DNA of 64,000 nt from Phocoena phocoena (Eukaryota > Chordata > Mammalia > Artiodactyla > Phocoenidae), in assembly GCF_963924675.1 (NCBI RefSeq), contig NC_089225.1, forward strand, positions 82,433,951 to 82,497,950. The letters run 5' to 3'. Position numbers and translations under genes: made by a program. Shown here one piece after another: positions 12,047 through 24,000 of the stretch. The notes beneath the pieces are model-generated. The model had not been told where the DNA came from. It did not search any database and saw only the letters and a list, made by a program, of their open reading frames with translations. Numbering within the stretch: position 1 is the first letter of the stretch; each line of letters starts with the position of its first letter.

Positions 12047-13400
12047 GATTTTTTCTGTTTTTCTTTGAATTTTGTACTTTGCTACGTTTGGTATGGATTT
12101 CTTTTGATTTATCTTGGTACATTTTGTGCTTTCTTTATCTGTAGATTCATGTCTTCAGTTTTGAAAAATGGTCAGCCATTATCTCGTCACATATTGTCTC
12201 TCGTCCATTTTTTCTTTTTATTCTTCTGAGACTCCAGTTATAGGTATGCTATACTTTCTTCTTCTATTTTCGTAGTTTGAAGTGTGTTCTTTGTATTTTT
12301 TAATATTCTGTTTTACTTATGATGCATTCTGGGTAATTTTTATTTATTTATTTATTTATTTATTTATTTTGCGGTATGCGGGCCTCTCACTGTTGTGGCC
12401 TCTCCCATTGCGGAGCACAGGCTCCGGACGCGCCGGTTCAGTGGCCATGGCTTATGGGCCTAGCCGCTCTGCCGCATATGGGATCTTCCCAGATGGGGGC
12501 ACGAACCCATGTCCCCTGCATCAGCAGGCGGACTCTTAACCACTGCGCCACCAGGGAAGCCCTGGGTAACTTTTAAAGCCTGTCTTCTAATTAGTAATTC
12601 TTTCTTCTGCCTCTAACTTTCTACTTAATTTATCCATTGACTTTTTAATTTCAGCAATTACATTTTTCATTGCTGAAAGTTCTGTTTGGTTCTCTTTCAA
12701 ATGAAACTTGATAGTCTCTTGTTGCTTCCTTATTCCTATGACTCATTCTTTTATTTCTTTGAATATTAAATAATTGTTTTATATTCAGTATTACATGGTT
12801 CCAATATTTGAAGTTTTTAGGGGGTGTCTAAATCTGCTGACTCCTTCTTATGGTGGCTTATTTCTTTGTGTTTTTGGCGCTCTTTGATTGTAAGCTTATA
12901 TTTGATTGATCTTAATGTGAAAGGAAACTAAAGTCTTAACTGTGTTTGTGTTCCTCCAAATAATAACTGCATTTGTTCTCACCAGAAGCCAGGGTACATT
13001 ATTGGCTTACCAGGATCTTTCAGGTTCTTAGTCTTACCTTGGGAGTTTTAAGTTCTCTTCCCCTACCAGCTGTTTATCCAAGCCCATTTCCCAGGCACAG
13101 TGTTTATTAGCAGCACTGCCCTTGAAATTTTCCTCTTTGCTTGTGCTCATCATTTAGGTTTTAGATCACAGCTTTTGCTTTTATTTTGGGGAGTGGGGGG
13201 TGGGCAGAGTGGGAGAGGGCAGGGAGTGGCCTCTCATTTTTGTTACTTCCTATAGTAGCTCCCAGCCACGAAATATTTTGTTTTAGATCAACTTTCTATT
13301 TTTTGTTTTCTAGCAAGAGAGCCTTCTACAGTGTCTAATCTGCTGTATTGCCATTAGTGAAACTTCCTTTCTATTTTTTAAACCTCTTCTATAAAATATT
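12047..13400 (-). mobile_element. Older L1, antisense, disrupted by a SINE
   Basis: L1 ORF1/5' region-like sequence (ctgagactccagttatagg and similar) continuing the old L1 that the full-length L1 at 5053-12032 split. The right limit is approximate. Confidence 0.6.
12341..12561 (-). mobile_element. CHR-type SINE, short form
   Basis: Antisense, (attt)n tail on the left. Duplication ctgggtaattttt / ctgggtaactttt. Confidence 0.9.
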
Positions 13401-14140
13401 AATCTTAAGTAATATATATATAGTATAAAAAAATTCAAAACCGAACAGAAAGTTATGAACTAAAATTGCTCTTACTTTTATAGCCCTAGAGGTAACTACA
13501 GGTTTTTGGAATTTTTGTAATACATGAAATTAGAATACAAGTGATAATTTAAAATCTTTAAGGAGAAGCAATTTTAAGATATTTTATAGATATATATTAA
13601 AAATAAGACTGATTTAATAGCATTTACAATTTATATTTGAGTAGAATTATTTATAATATCTTAAAGATATGAAATAGCAAACCTTGCAGATTTTCTGAAA
13701 TGGTTAATTTTACAAATATATGTTTGGATGCTATCACAGAAAAATAAGTTTTCATTGTATCCAAGTACATATACTAAATAGGTCTTAAATACAGGTATAA
13801 ATGGAAATTAGGGTTTAGAGTGATGGAATTATCGTGTATCCTGATGGTGATGACGGTTATCTGTGTTAAAATTCATAGAGCTATACATCAAAAAAAGAGT
13901 TCAATTAATGCATGTAAATTTAAAAATAAAATTTTAAAGATTTAAAAAAAATAATTCATGCTGTCTTTCAAAAAATAAAATTATAGGGTTGGGTTCTTAA
14001 AAAAGATTCTATGAAGTTTATTTTATATTATAAATTTTTCAGTGATGTTCTTCAGCAGTTTCATTTTGACTTTACTCCAATTTTGAGTCATAAAACATCA
14101 TTCTTTTTAGATCATACAGAATCCATTAGTCACTATACTA
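13400..14140. other. AT-rich intergenic or 5' intronic sequence
   Basis: No gene or clear repeat except a weak L1 3'-end resemblance at about 13790-13950. Probably within the CARF 5' non-coding intron. Confidence 0.4.
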
Positions 14141-14148
14141 TACTAGGC

Positions 14149-14373
14149 CAGGGTTTCTGAACCTCAGCACCATTGACATCTTTATGTGGGGGCTGTCCTG
14201 TACGTTGCAAGGTGTTTAGCAATTCCCCTAACTTCTGCTCATTAGATACCAGTAGCACCCCCTCCAGTTGTGACAACCAAAAAAGTTTCTAAACATTGCC
14301 CAGTATCCCCAGGCGATTAGGGGGTGTTGGGGGTATGTGTGGGGGCAAAATCACCACCAGTGGAAAACGACTG
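14149..14373 (+). mobile_element. MER5A-like hAT-Charlie MITE
   Basis: Starts cagggtttctgaacctcag and ends aaaacgactg, the MER5A termini. Flanked by a perfect 8-bp duplication tactaggc at 14141-14148 and 14374-14381, the hAT hallmark. Confidence 0.9.
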
Positions 14374-14912
14374 TACTAGGCCTAAGTGGCTCAACCTTTT
14401 TAGAATACATATTTCTTCATTTTCAAAGCTTGTCATGCTAATATTAAGTGGTATAATTGTATGTTATGGTAAGAGTTGTATGTATATAATCTCCTTCTGT
14501 ACCAAGAGATCTCTTTTAAAATTATCTAATGCTATGATAGGGCACACCTCATAAAATTAAAAGCTTTTATTTAGATTACATCTGTGTAAAATGAGAATTT
14601 TAGAAGAAGTTGAAAGGGTGTAACAACAGTACCTGTCACGTAGCAGCAACCTTAATAAACCAGTACATGAGTGCAATTAAGGATAGGGTGGGGAAACTAC
14701 ATAACACTAATTTTTGCTCTGTCTTGAATTTATTCTGGTGCCTTTGCAAATTATTTAACAAGAATGTTCGTTTTATTGATCTTATAGGGTGTAAATGATT
14801 TAACCTAAATTGTATAGGGTAACACAGTAGGGGAGATGAGAAATTTATTTAAGACAAACATTCTATTAAAATGTTAAGTGCTTTAGTTGATCAGATATTT
14901 AAAACCTTTCAG

Positions 14913-14955
14913 GTATTAAATAATAGAAGAAAATGGAATTGGATATGATACCAGC
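14913..14955 (+). other. CARF: CARF 5' UTR part of the first coding exon
   Basis: A pyrimidine-containing acceptor ending in AG at 14911-14912 precedes 43 nt of leader before the ATG at 14956. An out-of-frame ATG lies at 14933. Upstream non-coding exons could not be identified from sequence alone. Confidence 0.7.
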
Positions 14956-15033
14956 ATGGAACAGTCTGTTGATTCATTAAGAGTCAATCATAATGATTTC
15001 GAAGAGTCAAAAACTGATTCTCAGGTATTTGAA
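14956..15033 (+). CDS. CARF: CARF coding exon 1 (residues 1-26)
   Basis: Begins [14 protein letters not shown] and ends after GAA, with donor gtaggg at 15034. An apparent donor at gtattt (15025) is not used if the human pattern holds, since the VFE codons there are part of the family protein. Ends in phase 0. Confidence 0.93.
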
Positions 15034-18000
15034 GTAGGGATTCAACTGGGAACTTTTTTCCATTTAAAGGGAAAGCGGCATGCAATTGGATTTTTTATAT
15101 TTAAGGAATAGTGTTATATTTAATGTATTCAAGAATTTTAACATTTAATTTTTAATAATTCTATCATATTTAATTTTATAATATATAGCTTTAGTGTATT
15201 TGTGAAAGTTTATATGTAAAGAAAAATCTGCATATTGAATTATAAATATTTCCTCATTTCACATTGTATTCCTGTGGATTATTTGAAGTAAAATATAATA
15301 AAAATCAGCAGTTTCACTTAAGAACTTCTGTCTATATCAGTCTGTGAATTGATAACCCTTGCCAAAAGTAAAGTGAATAATTAACTGAAAAATGAATGTG
15401 TCTCCATCTTTTATTAAAAACATTCTATTTTTTAAAAATTGTAACTTATTTTACAAACACGCAAGTGATTTTTTTTTTTTCTTTGCAAAAGCATCTAAGC
15501 TGTATGGACTCCAGTGAGCCTTCTTTTGGACAAGATGGTTCCCCTAGAGTTTTACCCATTACTACTGCGGTGGATAATTCACTCACATCACAGAATATAC
15601 CAGGGCCCCTGACTCAGACACAGACTCTTTCTGCAGAGCAATTCCACCTAGTGGACCAAAATGGGCAACCTATTCAATATGAGCTTCAGTCATTGGGGGA
15701 TTCTAATGAGCAAATGGTGAGTACGTTTTTAAAATAACCAGTTTTCTGCTATTTAGCAAATTGTATTAGTCTTACTAGATGACCTTAATTTCTTGACATT
15801 ATTGCTTTACATTGCTTTGAAAATACTGTTACCATGACATTCATTTTTAAGTTATATAAGGATTTTAAAAGATTTCCTTTCAGGACTACAGAGTACTTCA
15901 AACCAGTACGTCCCAGCTACTATGTCTAGGCAAACTGGTACTTTAAGATCAGTTGGAAATGTAACATAATCTGTCACTAGTGCTTCTGTCACTAGTGCTA
16001 AAGTCCCAGAGCTTACATATAACTTACATTTATTTTTTGTATATACATTTGACTGAACTCAATGTTGTTTGCTGTATCAACATCTCAGTTACTGATTTGT
16101 GTGCCACATGCTGGTATGCTTTCTTGAAGAAAAAGAAAGCAATGGAAGTACCAGTGGAAAATGGAATTTAGACATACCCTTACTGATCTTTGTAAGTAGA
16201 TAGGTAGGTGTCACGTGAATAACAATGCATAAAGTTGACAGTGCTGCTTTAAACTGTTAGCCAAAAATATGTACGACCAAATTCACAGTTGAATAGATGT
16301 GGTGATAGATGGTTTTGATTCAAATAAAATTAATGAGAAAAAGTTCTAAATTGCTCTCTGACTAATAATATATTTATATCAGTAATAATATGAAGAATAA
16401 TGTATCTCTTTGTTTGCCTGTATTTTCCAAATTTTCTACAACAAATTTTAATTCAATAATAAAAATTATTTTTAAAATCATAACTTCAATTATAAATTAT
16501 TCTTAAGTAGGCAACCATTTAACCCAAAATTCTTGTTTTTGTTTCTAGTCTAGAGCATTCTAGAGTTAATCTATGTCCTTTTGCTCCCTTATAATTCAGC
16601 TAAATTTTGGCATTGAGAGTAATTGGTTGAGAGGTGGCTAACTGTAGACAACTTTTTTGTGTGTATGTTCAGGCTCAACATATTTCTGGGCTTACTTCAG
16701 GACTGAAATGCAAAGTTAGGGTAAGCTTCTGTAATCATACTGCATCACCAGCAGAGGTTAATATGCAACAAATAATCTAGATGTGAACCAATACATTTTA
16801 ATATTTCATGTTCAAAATGAAATACCTCTGTAATTTCCCCTCTTATTTGACATTTATTCTAGTTTCTATCAGAACATTTAGAAAGTCTGTGTGTTCTAAT
16901 GGAAGGATAAAAGAGTCTAAATGTATGAAGGGTTATCATTTTACACATGGTACCTTTCCTAAAAAGCATGTTAAAGTTATTTATTTGTCTGGGTCTGAAA
17001 AAAGTTCGAGTTCCCATTCTCTTTGTAATTGTATTAAACATTCTATCTGAAGTGATTATAAAGGTGATTTTACATTGTTTGTGGTAGGAGATGATACAGA
17101 GGGTTGCTTGAAGTTGTGAAATAGGAAACATGTGGCATGAGCATGAAAATAAATGTAAGGAACGTGGAGTGTTAGAAGCTATCTTCTCCAAAGAACCAAA
17201 GATCAGAAGGTGGTGATATTCTGGGAAACTTAGTGGAGATTTTTTGTTTTTATTGTTTATTTTAATAGACTTTAATTTTAAGAGCAGTTTTAGGTTCACA
17301 GCAAAATGAGAAGAAAATACAGAGAGTTTCCATATACCCCCAGCCTCCATATATGCATAATCTTCCCATTATCAAAGTCTCCACCAAGTGGAGCTTTTTG
17401 TAAAAAATGACTTTTTTGTTTGTTTGTTTTGAAGTATGATTTTTTTCACATAGAAGCTTTCACGGAACTAGTAAAGATTCTATAGTGGGTAAATCTGCAG
17501 TGGATGAGAGGAGGTTTTGGAGTGAAGCAGGGGTGATATTTTTCATTTACTAGAAATATTGTACACAAAGTGCCCAGTAAATATAAAACTACTCATTAGC
17601 CAAGATTTTCTGGTGATTTTCATGGTCGGCCTCAAAGAAAATGTATTGCAGCAGATGACTCTTCAAAACTATGTTTATTTTCATAGCAAAGATTAAAGAT
17701 AATCACTTTTTTTGGTAATAGAAAAAGTAGTATTATCATCACCATTGTCAAATTATATGAATTAAAAATAGGTTTTTAGGTAACAGGTGAAATAAGCTAA
17801 GGAAACAGAAAATGGAGATGCTTTTCCACTGTGCTTGGGAAACAGTTTCAAAATTAAGGGGATATTCCACAGATCAGTCTTAATTATGAAATTTTCATAT
17901 GATTGAATAAATTATAACTTTATTATATGTGTTTTATTTGGATTTAAAAATAACCACAGCACTCTTATTTTCTAAGAATGAATGAAAAATTTTCACACAT

Positions 18001-21000
18001 ATTTAATCTCATTTACAGGGAGTAAAGAATTAACAACAGTATTATTACTATTGCCTTTTGAAGTCCAGTAGGGTTTTCGTATTGTTTTATTTTTGTCTTT
18101 TTTTAGGTTAAGTAACATCATCAGATATTGGGGGACAGTACAAAGTAGTGGTTAAAAGGAGTCAGACTGCTTGGGTTTGAATTTCAGCTCAGGACTATAT
18201 AGCTCTGAGTTACCTTGAATGAGTTTTGTAACCACTGTGTTGCAATTTCCGCATGTATAAAATGTATATAGTTCGTATACATGTAATGAAGATTAAATAA
18301 CGTAATATTGGGTTGGCCAAAAAGTGCCTTTGGTTTTTAAGTAAAAATAAAAGACACATTTTTCATTTTCACCAAGAACTTTATTGAACAATGTATTCAC
18401 CCTTTTGTTCCACTACTTTCTGCCATTTTTCAGGCAACTTCATAATTCCATCTTCCCAAAACTTTTTATCTTTTTGAGCAAAGAACTCTTGCAGGTGCCT
18501 TTTACAGTCTTCCAGGGAATTGAAATTTTTTCCATTAAGAGAATTTTGTAAAGATCTAAATAAATGGAAATCCGAAGGTGCAATGTCTGGTGAATATGGT
18601 GGATGAATCAGCACTTCCCAGCTAAGCTGTAACAGTTTTTGCCTGGTCATCAAAGAAACATGCGGCCTTGCGTTATCCTGATGGAAGATTATGCATTTTC
18701 TGTTGACTAATTCCGGATGCTTTTCGTCGGGTGCTGCTTTCAGTTGGTCTAACTGGGAGCAGTACTTGTTGGAATTAATCATTTCGTTTTCCAGAAGGAG
18801 CTCATCATAGAGGACTCCCTTCCAATCCCACCATATACACAACCTCACCTTCTTTGGATGAAGACCGGCCTTTGGTGTAGTTGGTGGTGGTTCATTTTGC
18901 TTGCCCCACAGTCTCTTCTGTTCCACATTATTGTACAGTATCCACTTTTCATTGCCTGTCACAATTTGTTTTAAAAATGGAACGTTTTCATTACGTATAA
19001 GTAGAGAATCGCATGTGGGAATACGGTCAAGAAGGGTTTTTTTGCTTAATTTATGTGGAACCCAAACATCAAAGCGATTCACATAACCAAGCTGGCGCAA
19101 ATGATTTTCAGCGCTTGATTTGGATATTATGAGTATGTCGGCTATCTCCTGCGTGGTATGACGTTGATTATTCTCAATGTCTCGATTTGATCACTATCAA
19201 CTTCAACTGGTCTACCTGACCGTGGAGCATCATCCAGTGAGAAATCTCCAGCACGAAACTTCGCAAACCACTTTTGACACGTTCAGTCAGACACAGCCAG
19301 TCAGACACAGCGCCTTCTGCATGCCACTGCACAAATCTTTTTTTTTGCGTTTCAGTTGCATTTTTACCTTTCTTGAAATAATAAAGTGCATAATATGCCA
19401 AAAACGTTGGTTTTTTTCCTTCCATCTTCAATATTAAAACGGCTACACAAAAATTCACCAATTTTGGGACTTCCCTGGCAGCGCAGCGGTTAAGACTCCG
19501 AGATTCCATTGCAGGGGGCCAGGGTTCCATCCCTGGTCAGGGAACTAGATCCTACATGCACGAAGCAACTAAGAGTTCACATTCTGCAACTAAGGAGCCC
19601 ACTGGCCGCAATTGAGGAGCCCACGTGCTGCAACTAAGGAGCCCACCTGCAGCAACTAGAACCCGGCGCAACCAAAAAAAAAAAAAATTATGATGCCAAT
19701 AAACATCTATAAAAAAATTTACCAATTTTGATCAGTCTTTTTTTAAATGCACACTGATATGACAACTGTCACATAAAATCTAACAAAATTGTTTTGGATG
19801 AAGTTAAAGTCAACTAAGTGCTACTAGAGCCATCTTACAGAAAAAACCAAACGAACCTTTTGGCTAACCCAATGCATGTAAAGTCCTGCTGCTTAGTATG
19901 AACTCCACAAATGAAAAGGAATTATCATCCTCAGAGTTTACAGTTGATTTTCATACTGAAGTAATAAGAGGTATAAGAGATATGGCAAGATATTTTTATC
20001 TCAAGAAACTTGACAAACACTGAGGGAAGGAAAAAATTTCTACTCTTAATTTCTGGGAAATGTTTATGATTATATTGAAAGCTTTCTGTTTTGTTGAGGT
20101 TTAAGGGTGGTTTTTTTTTTTTCCAAATTTGAAGTTTTTCAAATGACCCTCTCTAAAAGTGATGCCGTCTCTATCAGGCCATCAGCAAAGTTTTCATGTT
20201 TTACATAGCAAAAGGGAAGTTTGAAAAGTGGGTTGGAATGATTAAGGACAGTTATTTGCCCTAGGGAAAACTGAGGACAGGGGATTTCAGGTAAAACAGT
20301 AAAACTGTTAGTAGAAGAGTAGTTTTTAGGTAATAAAGTTTATAAGGTATCCAGAAAGTCTGGAAATATAGGATAAACTTAATTTTAAATAATATATTAT
20401 ATTTTTAAACGATAGGCTCAAAATGTTTTTCTTCAACTTTAGATGCTTTCTTAGTTGACATTCCTCTAAATTTGAGGCAAGGAGTTCATTTGTTAAACTG
20501 AAAAAAACAAACAAAAACACCAAAGGAAATAATAAATATACAATTCCCCTATGTTTTCAGACTTTTGGGTCACTCTGTAGTATTTCTTATAGACCAAGAC
20601 AGGATATATAAAAATGCAGAGATATAAAAATAAATCCTGTTTAATTAGACATCTAAGTTACTGTTTTTAAACGAAAATGACTTAAAATATGAGACCAGTG
20701 ATTATCACACAAATAGGTCAAACGTGTGGATAATACAATAAGTAGAAAAAAGTAAATATATTTAGTGTAGTCAGAGACCTACTTGTTCAGGTTACTAAGT
20801 AATTAGACCTCACATCCATGTAATGATTAAGATCATAGGTGGTTAAGATCATAGGACATAGGATCAAACTGCCTGTTTTGAATCCTAGCTTTACCACTTA
20901 TCAATTGTGAGACTTTGGGAAAAAATTTTTAGGTACCTCAGTGTTTTCATCTATAAAGCGAAGAAAATGATAGCATCTGCTGTAGAGGTAGGCATGTCTA

Positions 21001-24000
21001 CTAATTTTTTAAGTAATGATTCTTTTGAATCATTGTAGACTTATGCATTTGATTTTTTTAAAATGCCTCCAAGATGATTGTTGCCAGCCCATCAGAAAAC
21101 GGACACGTGCTGCGTGTAATTCCATCTACCCAGACAGGAACGACACAAGTGATTGTACCTCAGGGGCAGCTTGTGGATGTGAATAGTCCTCAGGGTGAGT
21201 AATCATGGGATATAGGGGATTTAAGAACGTTTTAAAGAACAAACGTATATTCAGAAAATCACTTCATGAAAGTCAGTGCTAAAATTGATCTCTTTGGGTA
21301 AGATTGTGAACTGAATGATTAGAAAAAGTTTCTTAGCCCAAATAAATTTCAAGTTCATTTTTCAACTCCTGTCTAGGTTAGCTGTCTATTTCATTTTGGA
21401 ATTCTGTGAAGCTGGTTGACTCTTGCTTCCTCCCAAATGACCAGTGAGCATAAAATAAATTCTTCTTAATTTTAATAACAGTAATAATGACAGCAACAAT
21501 AACAAGAATATGGTGCTAATAGCTACTGGAGAAATTTTTATTTTATATTTTTATCAATGTTGTTAGACATGTGACACTTTTTTTAAAACTATTCTTCTCA
21601 TCCTCTTTGCTTTTTTCCTCTTTGTTCCTTCAGATTCAGAAAGAATCATACTCCTCATTTTTTTAATATAAATTTATTTATTTTAATTAATTTATTTTTT
21701 GGCTGCATTGGGTCTTCGTTGCTGTGCATGGGCTTTCTCTAGTTGTGGCGAGTGGGGGTTGCTCTTCGTTGTGGTGCGCGGGCTTCTCATTGCAGTGGCT
21801 TCTCTTGTTGTGGAACATGGGCTCTAGGCTTGTGGGCTCAGTAGTTGTGGCTCATGGGCTCTAGAGCACAGGCTTAGTTGCTCTGCGGCATGTGGGATCT
21901 TCCTGGACCAGGGTTCGAACCCATGTCCCCTGCATTGGCAGGCGGATTCTTAACCTCTGCACCACCAGGGAAGTCCGTATTTATTTATTTTTTATTTTTG
22001 TATGCATTGGGTCTTTGTTGCTGCATGTGGGCTTTCTCTAATTGCAGCGAGCGGGGGCTACTCTTCGTTGTGGTGTGCAGGCTTCTCATTGCTGTGGCTT
22101 CTTTTGTTGCAGAGCATGGGCTCTAGGCGTGCGGGCTTCAGTAGTTGTGGCATGTGGGCTCAGTACTTGTGGCTCATGGGCTCTAGAGTGCAGGCTCAGT
22201 AGTTGTGGCACATGGGCTTAGTTGTTCCGTGGCATGTGGGATCTTCCTGGACCAGGGCTTGTACCCGTGTCCCCTGCATTGGCAGGCAGATTCTTAACCA
22301 CTGCACCACCAGGGAAGTCCCCCTATTTCTTTTTATTTTATTCTTTTTCTACCTATTTGATATTATCCCTATTCGTTCTTTTCCTTTTTCTTCCCTTCCT
22401 TTTCCATCTATTTGAATCTCTTTTCTAACATCATAGCTACACTGTTGTCATTTTTTCATAGATAATGGTTTAGGGCAAATAATTCTTACTTTAGTGTTAT
22501 GGTTCTTTGTCTTTGATAACAGTTGTTACAACTTAAGGAAAAGAAAACATAGTTTGCAGAAAACTTTACAAACATGGTATAGAAACTAAAAGAATTAGTC
22601 TTACATTTTCCCATTATATTGTGATACTATTAATATAACAATTACTTCTACCACTTTTATATCCTAGCTGTTCAATATAAGTTCCAAAACTTAGTTACAA
22701 AACTTTAGTAGTCAGTATTACAGTTTAAAAGTAAACAAGTTTATCAGAGAAATTCTCAATAAAGTATAAGTTTTATTATCTTCAGCTTCAGAGTATATCT
22801 TTCCTATTTCAAATGTATTAGTTCCAGTTCATTACATTCTCATGGTCTTATTCAAGATATTGATGTTGCTTTGTTCTTGTTCTTATTGTTAAGATGTCTC
22901 TGAAGAGAAACCCAGTGACGGAAACTTACCAACTGTAAGAGTGGATTCTGTAGCAGACAATAACAGTAGTTACATTCTTCATCCACATGCATCCCTCACA
23001 TTGCCCAAAAAGACAGTGAACAGGTGAGTCAATGAGAAAGAGGAGCTCATCTTTGAACATCACCATGGAAATCTCTTTTTACATTATCACATTTAAAGCT
23101 GGCTGACTATAGAAAAGATCAGAAATTCAGAAAATAGAATAAACCATCATCAAATACATCCTTAATCATTTTAATAACATCTTGGCAATAAGGGAGCTAC
23201 TTTAGAATCTATAAAAGGCCAGCGTGCTACTTTACCTCAGTGACATTTGCCTGTTATCTTTTGAAGCAATCTGTAAACATCTGGCACTAATACAGTTTTT
23301 TAAAAAAAGAAATATCCATTCTAGGTCCTATAATTTTTAATGGTTCATCACACTTTTTTGCATTTAATTCCTCTGTGGTAAAGTGTTTAAAATGTTTTTT
23401 GTTAATGTCTATTTCAGCTTTTATTTTTGCCTAAAAATAACACTGTTTATAATAATTTAGGGAAATACAGACATGGGTTTTGTATTACTTATATTTTAAT
23501 TGTTCTATGAAAATATTTTAAAGGTAACATAATTGTGACATTTAACTTTAGAACTTGACGTAATGTCTTGTTACTGTTAATAAGTCACCTGAAGATGGTT
23601 TATTCACTCATTTTTGTTAAATGAAAAATAATTATGTGAGAATACAAAATAAGCTCTGAGAAAGATATATAAAACGCTTGAATTTGTTGAAACTACAGGT
23701 ATTTGGAAGAACAAAGTTAGACTTTTGCTTTAGCAATTGATAAAATAGTAATGATTAAAAAAAGCATAATTACATCCATCAGACCGATCTGTCATTATTA
23801 TTACAATTTCTAATTGATGATCTCAGTATTGTCTTTGACTGGCTAAGAGGATAAAGCAACTGAATGCTATGTGTGTGTGTGTATGTGTGTGTGTGTGCGC
23901 GTGTGTGTGTGTGTGTGTGTAACTTGTAATATATATTTATATATGCCCCCCCATCCCAGAATACTTGAAGAACCCTTTTTGGCTCCACTCCAGCCACTTT

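Larger units (their letters stand above)
18308..19872 (-). mobile_element. Mariner DNA transposon
   Basis: Inverted ends ttgggttggccaaaaag (18308) and cttttggctaacccaa (to 19872). TA target at 18306-18307; the right copy has mutated to TG. Transposase remnant on the minus strand; a SINE sits in its 5' UTR. Confidence 0.92.
18130..19915 (-). mobile_element. MIR SINE split by a mariner
   Basis: MIR-like text (gtggttaaaaggagtcagactgc) runs to about 18305 and appears to resume after 19874 (gtaaagtcctgctgcttag). Confidence 0.7.

Noticed and set aside
15396..15737. A 113-codon open frame starting before CARF exon 2
   Set aside because: Its first part is intron sequence read through the acceptor; only the part from 15492 is coding.
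15880..16170. Possible processed pseudogene in CARF intron 2
   Set aside because: The sequence hints at exon-like composition, but I could match no protein and saw no poly(A) tail or duplication.
16859..17350. Minus-strand open frame of 163 codons
   Set aside because: Overlaps an L1 3' UTR fragment, has no recognisable motif, and is low-complexity in places; chance frame.
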